From the NCBI GenBank assembly GCA_003427395.1, contig BFEA01000820.1:75052-139051 (forward strand): a DNA stretch of 64,000 bases, given 5' to 3'. The notes beneath the pieces are model-generated. The model was not told the origin of the DNA and made no database searches. It saw nothing but the letters and a program-made list of their open reading frames with translations. The position numbers were made by a program, and so were the translations under genes. The stretch comes from Chara braunii (taxonomy: Eukaryota; Streptophyta; Charophyceae; Charales; Characeae). Shown piece by piece: positions 9,466 to 20,861 of this stretch (position 1 is the first letter of the stretch; each line of letters starts with the position of its first letter).

Positions 9466-11255
9466 CTATGACTCCCCCATCCGAAGTCTCACTAGCGCCA
9501 TCCTGCTTTGTATCTTCCTCTTAGTCAGGGAAATTGTCAATCTCAGTCGCCTGACCATCGTTGTCGGCAAACATGAGATTGTGTTTCTTCCTCCAATCCA
9601 AGGGAAGTTTCTTCTTCCTACCATCCACTGGTCCCTGATGAGCGGTCCCAAGTTTAGCCTCTAAATCTAAGGCTTTCTTGTTGAAGATAGCAAAGTTATG
9701 CACATCAATGGACGCTTTGTCCACCAACTTATTCTTTAGGTCTGTAGGCAGACATCTCAGATAAGTTGTGAGGAGTACCTGAGGGTCTTATCGCACACCA
9801 GGCACCACAATCAAACGTTCTACGGCATCCGTGACTTCACGCAATGTCCGGTACTGTTTGGAACCAAGACTGAATATTGCGCCAGTGGCCTTTTGAGCCC
9901 TTTGAGGGTCATGCCACCTATTGTACACAGTCCTCGAAGTCCTCCAATGTTTGGGCCTGGGCATCGGAGTTCTGACCATAGCCCTATTGCTGCACTAGAC
10001 CATTCGGTCTGCAAATGCCTCACATAGGTAAGCACAGTCCTCACCAAGGTGTCCAGGTCCTCATCCTTTTTCTTGTCGCCAGAGAAAGGTTTAGGACTCA
10101 GCAAGGGAATCTTGGGCATCCACTGCATGGTTTGGATTGGCCCTGGTGATTGCTGCAGTGGCTGCATAGCCATTGAGGCAGGTTGCTGCATGCTAACCTG
10201 AACATGTCCTCACGATGGGACTGTAAGTGCCACCGTCATTAATGGTACGGGAGAAGTGCTACGAACTGGACCACTAACTGTTGCTAAACCACTTGAAGGA
10301 GGCATGCAAAACATAGGGTAAAAGGAGGGCCCTACCGGCGACGATTGAGGGACCCGCAACCGAAGGGGGAGCTATGGAATATCGAGGCTGCCTCATCATT
10401 GGGCTAGGAGCCTGCAGTGCAGCTAATGGTACGGGAGAAGTGCTACGAACTGGACCACTAACTGTTGCTAAACCACTTGAAGGAGGCATGCAAAACATAG
10501 GGTAAAAGGAGGGCCCTACCGGCGACGATTGAGGGACCCGCAACCGAAGGGGGAGCTATAGAATATCGAGGCTGCCTCATCATTGGGCTAGGAGCCTGCA
10601 GTGCAGCCAGAATTCAGTTCTGGCCGGCCATTAGTTCAGCCGGAACTTCCTGCTGAACAACCTGTGTTTCTGCCACGCAAAGAAGCGAGCGACGCAGCGG
10701 CTGAATCTCAGGATCCAATGTTGACTCGTTCAGCGCTTCTAGATTCCTAACTCCTGCCTCCTAGCTTTTCTTAATATTGCTTTTTCTCTTCTCGCTGCTG
10801 GTTCCCTCAACTGCTGGTGTAACTCATCATGAAGGGCTTCCGCTTGGAGGATCTCATAATCCTTTGGCATGAGAGGAGACTGCTTGCTGACTTGCGAACC
10901 ATCAGACTGACTAACAGAACCTTGAGAGACACCCTGACTGACTCCTGACGAAGAGGCCTGGGACAAGGCCTGTGACATGCTAGAGGCGGTAGCCATTTCG
11001 GCCTTCAACGCTGGGTGCTGCTCTGGGACAAGGCCTGTGACATGCTAGAGGCGCTAGCCATTTCGGCCTCAACGCTGGTGCTGCTGCCCTAGACCTCCGT
11101 AATGCCACCCTTTCCCCGGCTTCCCTCCGCAGCCTCCTTTCCTCTCCTAGAGCTAACTCCTGGAAAGTGATCGGCCGACTGAGAGCAGTTCTGCGAATAA
11201 CTCTAAGATCTTCCACTAGTCGTTCCTCCTCCTCATTACTAACTGTTTCACTCAT
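9466..11255 (-). pseudogene. Element 1 gag
   Basis: It starts at 11,255 with an acidic/Arg-rich N-terminus (MSETVSNEEEERLVEDLR), then a Ser/Gln-rich spacer, a Pro-rich linker, and the capsid-like entry PKPFSGDKKKDEDLDTLV at about 10,080-10,110. Further on come the conserved 'LRCLPTDLKNKLVDKAS' region and LPLDWRKKHNLMFADNDG at about 9530-9600. A roughly 190-bp block of the linker is repeated (10,240-10,400 and 10,425-10,590), and a short repeat lies at 10,960-11,070. Frames change at least five times. Confidence 0.8.
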
Positions 11256-12483
11256 GAGCTACAGTGGTGTGTGATCTGAACTAGAACTCACACTGAAACC
11301 TACTTCAGCATGACACCCAACCGAGTAATAATAGTCAACTAATTCGGTCAGCCTGGAGAAAAGTAGTCAAGTGGTAACCAGCAACCAATTGCAGGTCCTA
11401 AAGGTAACTTCGATTTCTAATTTTTAGATTATTTTAAAACAGAATGCAATGCAGCAAGAAATGGTCTATCCTATCTGCAGCTGTCTGTCAGTTGTCACCA
11501 AGTCTGTACAATTAAATAATAATAAAAAAATAAAATCTGTGGAGATGCATGCTGGATGGTAGTTTATCTAATTATTTCTACGGCGAACAGTTGCCGGAAT
11601 CCCCCCTTCCCCTGTATCCTTCTTGATTGGTCTCTTATGTCGACGCCCTGAGCTTCTGGTTGACCGGCGTGCCTGAAGGTGTGTAATCCGGCCCACCCTT
11701 GTGGCCCAAGTCTATGCTAAGCCTGCCAGCCCTGCATCTTGTTTATCCTCGCATGCAACGAGCCTTACTTCCGGTTGATCTGGCTGATCAAGAGGCAGTT
11801 TAAGCACAGCCCCCAAGGTCCTCAGGAATTATTTAACGTCGCAAACAGGACGACGATCACAGCCAGGGTTCAACTTGAACCCGCCAGAAATATTTATAGA
11901 CGGTCTGGTGAGCGTCTCTTATGGGGCTGGCATGCCCAGCATGACCTCGATCGCGCAGCAAGCAGAACCAAGGACTTGCGGCAAAGCATGCACATACTAG
12001 TCCCAGTGGGCATGGCGACCGTGACCTGAGTGCTTCGTCCAGGGCCCTGCTTCGCCCGTCTCCCACCAGCTTGCTGCCCAGGAAGAATGTCGACTCTCAA
12101 GGTTGAGCGCTCGCGACACCTCACATTGAGAGGACTCTCAAGACATAACTGACTTCCTCACGGTAAGAAGTAATGTAGAGGGTAGATAGGATGAGAGCAA
12201 CGTACCTCATAATGCTGCCCCCAACCACAGATTTCCCACCGGCAACCTGACGTGCACTTATGATGATCGGTCATTGGCTTGGCACAACAAACAGTGAAAT
12301 GCAGTTCCACCTCGGCTTGAATGCCACATCAGCGAGCTCTCATCATCCCAATGTCACCTCATAGCCTTCCTGGCGCGCCCACACGACCCTGGACCGCTTA
12401 TCGTTCAACGCCCAGGCATTACCACTGCCCCATACCACATGCGAAGCACCGAACAGCTATTGCGAAGAACCAGCAAGCGTAGT
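11256..12483 (-). other. Element 1 untranslated leader
   Basis: Between gag and PBS; no coding frame. It contains 'ggcttaacactgc..' LTR-distal leader sequence also found, diverged, in the leaders of elements 2 (19,591-20,844) and 5 (55,891-57,157), for example 'agagacggtctata' and 'gtcgactctcaaggttgagcg'. It probably includes the packaging region, by analogy. Confidence 0.6.
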
Positions 12484-12504
12484 TCGAACCAGCTCCGATA
12501 CCAA
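12484..12504 (-). promoter_or_regulatory. Element 1 primer-binding site
   Basis: On the minus strand TGGTATCGGAGCTGG lies two bases after the LTR end CTTGCA. This is complementary to the 3' end of initiator tRNA-Met, the standard primer of plant gypsy/copia elements (consensus TGGTATCAGAGC). Confidence 0.85.
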
Positions 12505-12506
12505 AT

Positions 12507-12861
12507 TGCAAGGAAAATGAGCGATAGCGAGATGACAGAATCCAGATAACAACACAATCACATTGAAAGCCAGAAAGTCTCACAGTGCCCAGAAGCAGCA
12601 TTGCACCAATGTTACACCAATGGAGAATTGAAACACTGAAACTGAATATCCATGAGAACGTACTCTCGTCATCACCAACATAAGAGTCCAGGCCCTTCCC
12701 CCTACTTAATGCTCGGCGCCCAGACTACTCCCCACACAGCTACTATCTGCCTGTGAGTTGACAATGCAACTGTTGACGTCAGCAGCGACCGAAGTACATG
12801 AAGATGTCATCCAATGCAGACCATCGCCAATACCAGGTATGAGCCGTCATATCATCATCAT

Positions 12862-12920
<59 letters not shown>

Positions 12921-13424
12921 GTCTCTTATACACATCTAGATGTGTATAAGAGACAGAGCGCTAGCAGCAGCCCGCGAGTGTCTGCTCCAGCAACGCTGCC
13001 GCAAACTGGCATGTGCCCGAATGAAATGCCAGGCAGCGAACTCTTTCCTATATGGAAAGTCTGGCCTGGCCTGCGGCCTGGCTGGGCTGGGCCTGCGGCC
13101 AGAAGCTTCCGGAAGGCCCCAGGTAGCTGGGCCACTGCTGCTGCTGGTGGGCCTCGTTCAGTTACGCCTCCCAAACTGTCTGTGTATATTGCTGCGAATG
13201 TGGCTCAGGGCCTGCCTTTCAGAGAAGGCCTAGAAGGCCGTGGAAAGGATTTGCTGCTCGGGACCTGGGTTCCCTCAACCAACTGACGCGACACAACTGC
13301 CTAAGCCCCAAATACGAAATTGACAGCATTCGGCGTCTCTGGATTTGTTAGGCCCGCCTTCACTTAGGGTGGGCACACTTGCATAAGGGGCCCCTCAGGC
13401 TTGCCGTGGAGCCAAATCCTCGCA
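12507..13424 (-). repeat. Element 1 5' LTR, containing an artefactual adapter
   Basis: The LTR pairs with 4466-5567. In its middle, immediately after the (CT)n run, a 38-bp pair of Tn5 mosaic ends replaces the 155 bp that the other LTR has at the same place, so the internal structure as assembled is not genomic. Confidence 0.9.
12919..12956. other. Tn5 mosaic-end pair (sequencing-library junction adapter)
   Basis: CTGTCTCTTATACACATCT (12,919-12,937) is followed directly by its complement AGATGTGTATAAGAGACAG (12,938-12,956). These are the two 19-bp mosaic ends used in transposase library kits, joined head to head as in a Nextera mate-pair junction. It is perfectly palindromic and flanked by LTR sequence that is discontinuous relative to the partner LTR. 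This is untrimmed adapter, not biology. Confidence 0.97.
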
Positions 13425-13902
13425 TTTTTTTCTTTTTCAAAAAAAAATAAAAAACAAAAAAACAAGTATTCTAATCTGCGTAACATTGTGTTTGCGTTTG
13501 GAGGCAAACCCGAACATGTTCGCCCGAACGCAAACTAGCGACTAAAACCCTCTGAACGCGAACATAAAAAAATATTTCAAAAAAAAAATGTCTCAGAAAA
13601 ATATGAAAAAAAAATGTCATGTAAAACAATAATATAAGCAACTTTTGCCTTTGATTCATATTCAAATTTTAGTCAAACGTGAGTTAAAACTCAAAAACCA
13701 AAAAAAAAAGATTTTTTTTTTTTTTACGAAAAAGAAATGTTTGCCCGAACACGTTCACGAGCTGTTTGTGTGAACGCGCGAAGGGGCGCAAATACGTTCG
13801 CCGTGCTCTGCAGATTCTAATCGAAAGAAAGTTGAGAAACATAATAAAAAAAAGGGATTTTCTTTTCATTTTTTTCTGATTGCCAGTGGGATAACCCATA
13901 TG

Positions 13903-13952
<50 letters not shown>

Positions 13953-14160
13953 CCGGGGGGGGGGGGGGGGGGGGGTTGCGAGGGGACCGGTCCCCTACCA
14001 ATCAATTAATCAATCGGTCGATCAATCAATCAATCAATAAAAAAAGTAATCAATCAGGCAATCAATAAATCAATCAATTAATCAATAAAGAAAGTAATCA
14101 ATCAGTCAATAAGTTATACAAAGTCGATCAATCAATCAATCAATTTATATATATATATCT
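13425..14160. other. AT-rich low-complexity region
   Basis: Runs of A/T with scattered 'cgaacg' words, a (GT)n run (about 13,901-13,946), poly-G (about 13,957-13,974) and degenerate (TCAA)n from about 14,000 to 14,145. The proximity to the hammerhead motif makes it possible that its right part belongs to the Penelope-like element's terminal region. No gene is visible. Confidence 0.6.
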
Positions 14161-14182
14161 ATTTGACGATATATACAGCCTA

Positions 14183-14211
14183 CTGATGAGTCGGTGAAAC
14201 TCCGACGAAAC
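14183..14211 (+). ncRNA. Hammerhead ribozyme core
   Basis: CTGATGA is followed by a perfect 5-bp stem (GTCGG/CCGAC) with a 7-base loop, then GAAAC. This is the conserved catalytic core plus stem II of a hammerhead ribozyme, all invariant bases present. Helices I and III, and the cleavage NUH triplet, could not be assigned unambiguously. Hammerheads are established parts of Penelope-like retroelement terminal repeats. A Penelope-like RT lies 9 kb downstream once the nested insertions are removed, so I read this as the ribozyme of that element. Confidence 0.7.
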
Positions 14212-14591
14212 AGTTTGCCACAGCCCCTCGTTTGTTGTCCTCTTCTCCCTCTCTGCCTACGGTTTATCGGGCAGCTCTGTTTGACTATATATATACAGGG
14301 TCACCAGCCCGTACGTACGGAGGTCCATGGGCCGACCTCCGTATGTACGGGCGTTCTGGGTCCAAACCCAACGATGTTCGGCCCCCGCCAAAAGTTATTT
14401 CGGGGCCTAAAAAAAAAAAAATTTCTGAATTTTTTTTCTGTGAGTTCTCTATGATGCGAGCTACATGCCTTCTAAATTTTGAAGTTATTTTGCTTAGCCA
14501 AACAAAAATTAAAAATCACCAAAGATGGCGGTGTCAAAACGTGTCTCGCCCACGTACTATTTTGGTTTTTTACTTTTTACTTTTTGTTTTG

Positions 14592-14892
14592 ACTTTATTG
14601 CGGGGCCTAAACAATTTTGCTAGTTTTTGAAACTTTTTTAAGGCGTTTTGTATTATGTGAAGTACACAGCTGTAAATTTTCAGGGCATTTGGCTAAGCCA
14701 AAAAAAAAAAAAATCGCCAAAGACGGGGGTGTCAAAAACGTGTTCGCTCACTCACTAATTTTAATTCTCTTTTCAGTTTTTCTTATTTTTATTATTAGTT
14801 TCAGGGTTGCCAGGCTGAACGTACGAAGGCCCCTAAGCTGACCCCCGAACGTTCGGGCGTTCGGGTCCCCATACGGGCCCCGAACTTGAAGA
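14592..14892 (+). repeat. 300-bp direct repeat, left copy
   Basis: It is nearly identical to 21,785-22,085, beginning 'ctttattgcggggcctaaac'. It includes hAT-like sequence and the first 91 bases of a second CAGGG end at 14,802. It stops abruptly at 14,892 where LTR sequence of element 2 begins. Confidence 0.85.
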
Positions 14893-15045
14893 CCGTAGCC
14901 AGCACCCCAACTCACAGATGCCACTAGTACCCAAGGACCACCCTGCGCTTCACCCAGCTTACAGCTGCGCAGCTCGGCTATGGCTGCGTGCTCATTCCCT
15001 GCTCGCCCGTGAGAGCGTAGGCGCCAGCCAGCAAATAGCGCAGCA
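14893..15045 (-). repeat. Element 2 LTR fragment fused to integrase
   Basis: It matches 21,205-21,350 of the right LTR ('cccaactcacagatgccacta..' through 'cagcaaatagcgcagca'). At about 15,045 it joins the pol frame at the start of the integrase core (SMDFM), inside what should be continuous coding sequence. The junction shares a few bases (gcgcagcatg). Confidence 0.8.
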
Positions 15046-15748
15046 TGAAATCCATGGACAGACTCTCACCAGGTCGTTCCGGAATCGGAAGGGGCTTCAG
15101 AAGCCCAAGAGGAGCCTGAGTACGTGGCTTGTCCCGTTGGCAAACTTGACAAGTCTCCACGTACAGCTGAGCATCTCGCATCATCGTGGGCCACCAGAAG
15201 CGCTGCAGCAAGCTGGCTGCGGTCTTCTTATACCCGAAATTGCCGGTGGCATGATGACACTCGCCTAAAAACAAACTACCCAAAGACTCGCTATTTGGAA
15301 CACACAAGCGTTTATTCCCTGCCTTCTCTAGGAACAACAAGCCATTAACCAACTCAAACTCGGCGGAAGTCTTCTTATCCTTCGCCTCAAGTCTGCGTAT
15401 GATCTCAGACATAAACTGGTCCTCGCGATAGGCTTCCACCAAAGACTGAGTAACATTGTCCGTCNGATCGAACTCAGTAATCAGCGCACCTGAGAAGTCC
15501 GGTCTGCGNGACAAGGCATCAACAACCTTGTTGTACTCCCCTTTGAGATACTGAGGGTCAAAGTCATATTGCTCAATGACTTCGATCCAACGCTTGAGAG
15601 CGTCAGAGAGTACCGGTTGGGTTCTCATCCATCTCAGGGTCTGATGATCAGTCCTGAGGATGANGAACCTCCCAAGGAGATAGTGTCTCCAATGGGTGAG
15701 AGCCTTGTACACCGCATAGAGTTCCTTCTCATAAGTGGACTTAGCCAA
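15046..15748 (-). pseudogene. Element 2 RNase H and integrase zinc domain
   Basis: The frame from 15,748 reads KSTYEKELYAVYKALTHWRHY, RTDHQTLRWMRTQPVLS, KGEYNKVVDAL, then a linker and the integrase HHCC domain (LGECHHATGNFGYKKTAA...VETCQVCQRDKP, with GHFG changed to GNFG so the second zinc His is lost), ending in SMDFM before it runs into LTR sequence. Two Ns fall inside codons. Confidence 0.88.
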
Positions 15749-17107
15749 CTTCTAAGACGGCATTTTCTTGGACATGTATTCTACTGGCCTCAACTTTGGC
15801 CCCTCCTGCTGCGCGAGCACGGCGCCAATTCCATATTGGTTGGCATCCGTGGTGACTCTGAACGGCTTGTCAGGATCAGGAAGTTTCAAGACCTCGTAGT
15901 GCGTCAACGCATGCTTCAGATGTCAAAAAGCAGCCTCGCACTCGTCTGTCCACTCCCATGGGGTGTCAAGGCGGGTCAGATCAGTCAAAGGAGCGGCCAC
16001 TATGCTATAGTTCCTAACGAAAGTCCTATAGTGGCCTGTCATTCCTAAGAAAAATCTCATCTCAGTCACAGACTGAGGACGTGGCCAATCACGAATGCTG
16101 GCCACCTTCGNGTCATCGGACTTCAACCCTTCCGCGGAGATCTCATGACCCAAGTACAAGACACGGGTGCGGCCAAACTCGCACTTCTCACCGTTGATCT
16201 TGAACTTGTGCTGCCGCAGGAGACCGAGGACTTTGTCCAAATGTGCAACGTGCTCCTCGACAGTCTTACTAAAAATAAGTATGTCATCGAGGTACACGAC
16301 GACAAACTTATCCAAGTAGTCATGGAATATCCGATTCATAGCGTGCTGAAAGGTGCCAGGAGCATTGCAAAGACCGAAAGGCATCACCACAAACTCGTAC
16401 AAATCTTACCTGGTCTAAAAGGCGGTTTTGTATTGATCCTCGGGCCGGATTGCAATCTGATGGTACCCGGACTTCAGATCTNTCTTACTGAAGTATCGAC
16501 ACCCTTGCACTCTATCTAACAGATCGTCGATGCGCGGTAGGGGCTCTCTATTCTTTACAGTGATGGCATTGAGGCCCCTATAGTCAATGCACATCTTAAG
16601 AGTACCCTCCTTCTTAGGTACGAATAAAACTGGAGATCCATAAGGAGAGACACTAGACCGGATCCACCCGTTTTCTACGAGTTCCTTGAGTTGTCGGCGA
16701 AGACCATCAAGCTCGCCTGGAGACATCCGATAGATCCTACCCTTTATAATACTAGACCCTGGGACAATCTCTATCGCATGGACGACCTCCCTCTCTACAA
16801 CCCCTGTCGGCTCTTCAAATAGATCAGGGTACTTAGCAACTACTCCCTCTATCTCCGGCAACATTTTCACTGGCTCGCCTGCAGCAGAGACATAAACTAA
16901 GTACATACCCTCCTCCTGATTTTGCTTATAATAATTATAGAACGCGGCCGCACACATGCACCCGTAGGACTCTATCAGACTACTAGCTTTGAACTTGTGT
17001 AATATGGCGGTCCCTTCACCTGGCAAAGTGTGTTTGACCATTTTTCGGTCCCAGTCAAACTGGGGCTGTGCCACAGAGAGGTAGTACATACCTAACAACA
17101 TGTCCAT
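15749..17107 (-). pseudogene. Element 2 reverse transcriptase
   Basis: From 17,107: [18 protein letters not shown] (protease end), linker, [53 protein letters not shown]. After a stop near 16,404 follow [21 protein letters not shown] and [21 protein letters not shown] with the catalytic YLDD intact, then YLGHEISAEGLKSDD and the RNase H connection FFLGMTGHYRTFV. A stop near 15,921 ends the second frame. RT residues are conserved but the ORF is broken. Confidence 0.9.
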
Positions 17108-17523
17108 GGGGGTTCAGCGCTCACTAGGAACGAGACGCGATGTCTCAAGTCCCCTCCCGTGTACGGGAAACAACACTCTACATCTTGGAGGTAGTCATTG
17201 ACTACCATGCGTTGTTTGTTGGCAGAGGTCGACTCCACAGGTCGACTCAGGCGCTGCACTCGCCCCTGTAAACGCAGCCGTTGCGTGCGCGCGACTAATA
17301 AAGTTCCTAGTTGAGCAAGTGTCATAATAGGCTCCGGCCTTGCGGCCGCCCAAGAAGCTAGTTGAGCCGTTGCGTGCGCGCGACTAATAAAGTTCCTAGT
17401 TGAGCAAGTGTCACCCTTAGGGGCTTTGACTAAGGCCGTCCAAGAAGCTAGCGGGTATGATCTAGACCACTCCACCTCTAGCTCCTCTAAGGACTCAAAC
17501 ACATTCATCGAACAGAGGCTCAA
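17108..17523 (-). pseudogene. Element 2 protease with DTC motif and local duplication
   Basis: The region contains DTCSTRNFIS where a retropepsin normally has D-[ST]-G. The same unusual DTC occurs in element 5. Just after it, about 60 bp (17,279-17,341 and 17,370-17,413, sharing 'gcgactaataaagttcctag') are repeated with an insertion that breaks the frame before RLRLQGRVQ. Confidence 0.8.
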
Positions 17524-17631
17524 TGGGTCTGAATGTGTTTGCGGGACGACACTGGAGTCAGTAGCTTGGGCCGTCTCTCGAGATGGTGAGGGTCTCCACC
17601 ACCTCGACCCTAGCAGGAACAGCTACAATTC

Positions 17632-19590
17632 CTACTGGCCCGACGTGTTTCTCGGAGCACCACCTGAAGAACTGGCAACATTGCTACCAACGGGTTGAGA
17701 GGATCCCAACACCTGCCCCATCGTAGGCGGGATCTTTTTTGTCACCTTCTTGTTGCGGCACTTGAATTGGCTATGGCCATATTGGCCACAACGAATACAG
17801 GTTTGTCGAGAGTAACGATCTCTCCACACGTCCTCTGTGAGACCCGCTTTCTCCCATGGGGGAGCATTGGGATTAACTTGACTCCTAGACCAGGAGCCTC
17901 CGCGGTGCCGACCGGTTGCCTTACCTTTTTGAGCAACGACAGCGACTACTCCACCCTTTGAAGCTTCTACGCTGCCCGCCTCTGAACCTACTCCCTCCTG
18001 GAAGTTGCCGTCCAACTCGATGGTTGAACCATCGTTGTCGACAAACATCATGCGACCCTTCGCCTTCCAGTTGGGAGGCAGTGTCTTCTTTCTCCCATCC
18101 GTAGTTGGTGCCTGTCCATGCCCTATCTTTGCTTCAAGGTCTAGGGCCACCTTGCTAAACGAAGGGAAGTTGGCATGTTGATATTGGCCTCTTTTGCCAA
18201 CTGGTTCCTGAGAGGCTGAGAAAAGCATCTCAAGTACGAAGTCAGCAGGACCTGGGGGTCATAGCGCACCCCAGGGACACAGATCAGACGCTCAACAGCG
18301 TCGGTGGCTTCCCTTACCGACTTAAACTGCCACGTGTGCAGTGTCAGGATCGCATCAGTGGCCCTTTGGGCCTCTGAGGATCATGCCACCTCTCTTCCAC
18401 CATCTTTAGGAAGTCCTCCAATTTATGGGAGGCCGCCCAAGCGTGGAAGTCATGACCATACCCCTGGAGTTGTACTAAGCCACTCAACCATCTCGCTGCA
18501 CTATCCTCTCTAGGTAGGAAGCAGCCACAAGCACTTCTTCGTGCGGCAAGGTCAATTTACACCTGACGTAGACCGGCACTGCCCTCAACCATGTGTCAAG
18601 GTCTTCGCCTCTCTTATCCCCTGTAAAAGGTTTGGGAGCGGCGATTGTCGTTTTTGGTACCCACTGAGTTTGTCCCGGTCCTTGCATCACTACAGGCTGT
18701 GGACCCGGTGACACATGTTGTTGTGCCAGCTGCTGGCGCTGCGTGCCCCGAGGCTGCACAGGCTGCGTAGTGACTATAACCTGCGACAGACTTGGAGTAA
18801 ACACTGTCTGTACAGGAACCTGCAAACTACTCCCTGTTGTTACCCCTCCTGACAACGACATAGCTACCATTGACGGGGCTACATATGAGGATACCCCTGT
18901 CATCGGTGGGACAAAAAAAGGAGGATATGGCACGGGCCAGGCACCAGGCCCGGCTGGTGATGGTGCTGCCTAAGCACGGCCTGCCAAAACGGCTAGGCTC
19001 TGTTGAATGTCCTGAAGGATGGTAGTTTGATGCTCCTGCATCTCTATAACGCCTAGCAGGGCTCTCCTAACTACCCTCACATCATCATCAATGTTTGTCA
19101 GGTCCATCGTCTCTAACTCCTCTATGTCTGCCCCTCTCTGCTGCATCCTGGCTCTTCTTCTGATCATCTTTTCCTTTTCCGCTTTTATCTCCCCTAATGC
19201 CCGCTGAAGCTGTGCCTCCTGCAGAGCTGCCTGCTGGATGGCGACATCCTCTGGAGTCAACACCGCGGCCTGGCTTGCCATAATGCCAGTGGACTGACTC
19301 ACGGTCTGCGCAACCGTTGACCCGACGGCACCTGAACTACTGGCTTGGGAAGTCTGCTGCGCAGAAGTGACCATGGCTGCGGTGGCCATGGCTGCTATAG
19401 CACCGGCCTCGCTAACTAAAGTTCTGCTGGCCTCGGCTGCTCTAGCCCTCCTCTGCTCCTGCTGTCTCTCCCTAAGACGGCGGAACAGAATCCTATCACC
19501 CTCAGGTCCTAAAGACACGTGGGCTATCGGGCGTCTACCTGATCGCAAGATCCTTCGGTCGTCCTCTCCGATGTCCTCCTCGTCGCTCAT
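17632..19590 (-). pseudogene. Element 2 gag
   Basis: Start at 19,590 (MSDEEDIGEDDRRILRSGRRP). Then come an Arg/Gln-rich helix (RLRERQQEQRRARAAEASR), an Ala/Ser/Gln spacer, a second charged helix, a Gln/Pro/Val linker, PKPFTGDKRGEDLDTWL (capsid-like entry) and a CCHC knuckle CIRCGQYGHSQFKC near 17,750-17,800. Frames change at about 18,950 and between 18,484 and 18,228. Gag would form the cytoplasmic particle and bind element RNA. It matches element 5 gag over the whole length. Confidence 0.87.
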
Positions 19591-20844
19591 AGGCTATAGC
19601 GCTGTGCACTGTCTACACTAGACCATACTAGATGCCTACCGCAACATAGTGCACAGACCCACTAATTAATGGGTGGGTATTTCGGAACAGATATCACTCG
19701 AGGTCAACAGGTAAGTCAGATTCCTACAACTGAGATTATTTTTAGTCTGACTAGTCCGCAAACAGAAGCACTAGGAACAATAAACAGTCCTAACTAATGC
19801 TTTGTGTCAGATGTCAATGGCAGTACATCTAACTAATCATAAACATAAAAATAAAATCAGTTGTGTGGATAGGACAGCATGGCATTTTCTTGAACTTATC
19901 AACTGGAAACAACCCGTTCCTTAATTCCCCTGAGTATCTCTTGACGTCAGCGTCCCTGAGCAATCTGGAGGCGTAGCGTGTCTAAAGGTGTGTGTTTCCG
20001 GCCCACCCCTGTGCCCCGAGTATCCACTCAGCCGGCCAGCCTTGCACGTATATTTATCCTCGGCGTGCCGCGAGCCTTCCAACCATTGACTGATCCAGGG
20101 GCAATTTAACGTCCGCCCCCAAGTGACTCCAGGAATTATTTTACGTCGCAGCCGGATGACGATCACAGTCAATGGTTCCCCTTCCCGTGTTTATTTATAG
20201 ACGTCGGGTGCTCGTCTTTCCTGTAGGGCTGGCCTGCCCAGTAGTACCCATCTAACAGCGCAGCAAGCCGAACAAAGGACAAGCAGCTAGGCATGCGTGC
20301 TTTACTCCCTGTGGGTTGGCATGGTGACCGTGACCCAGTGCTTCGTCCAGGGCCCTTCAGAAAGCTTTGCCCATCTCCACCCAGATGCTCCACGTGAACA
20401 TTGCCGATTCTCAAGGTTGAGCGCACTCGACACCTCACGATGAGAGGACTCTCAAGAAAGAACACACAACCTCACGGTAAGAAGTGTCGGAGAGGGAAGA
20501 TAAGGTTAAAAGCAACGTACCTCATTTAGTTGCCCCCAACCACAGAGATAATCTCACCAGATGACCAAATGGTGATTGCGATGACCAGTCACTGCATCGG
20601 CACAACCAGCATTATCTCGCCGTTCCACCTCAGCATCAATCGCACATTAGATAGTTCTCATCACACTGTCCAGACCACATTCACCTCACATAGCCTTCCT
20701 GGCAATCCCCTCACCTCCTGGGTCGCCTGACACTCGTCTCCACCCTCCTCACTACACACCACTTACGGGCAAACTCTCCCAGCAGACCGCATGTATGTAC
20801 CGCATAAGGCAGAAGACAAGCGCCAGATGAGCGCAATCGTACCA
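19591..20844 (-). other. Element 2 untranslated leader
   Basis: The stretch between gag and PBS; no coding frame. Homologous to the element 5 leader (55,891-57,157) in reverse, e.g. 'ttctcaaggttgagcgcactcg' region near 20,410 against 56,300. Confidence 0.75.
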
Positions 20845-20858
20845 CAGCTCCGATACCA
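20845..20858 (-). promoter_or_regulatory. Element 2 primer-binding site
   Basis: TGGTATCGGAGCTG on the minus strand lies immediately downstream of the LTR end CTTGCA; complementary to initiator tRNA-Met, as in elements 1 and 5. Confidence 0.85.
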
Positions 20859-20861
20859 AAT

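Larger units (their letters stand above)
4466..13424 (-). mobile_element. Ty3/gypsy LTR retrotransposon, element 1 (dead)
   Basis: The element has two LTRs (4466-5567 and 12,507-13,424), a PBS inside the right LTR, a purine tract beside the left LTR, and gag then pol reading right to left. LTR ends are TG/CA in element orientation. The 5-bp flanks are gtttt on the left and ttttt on the right, a weak target duplication. The order protease, RT, RNase H, integrase defines Ty3/gypsy. Gag and pol carry many frameshifts and catalytic substitutions. It is related to, but clearly diverged from, elements 2 and 5: the conserved pol blocks are shared while gag N-termini differ. Confidence 0.9.
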
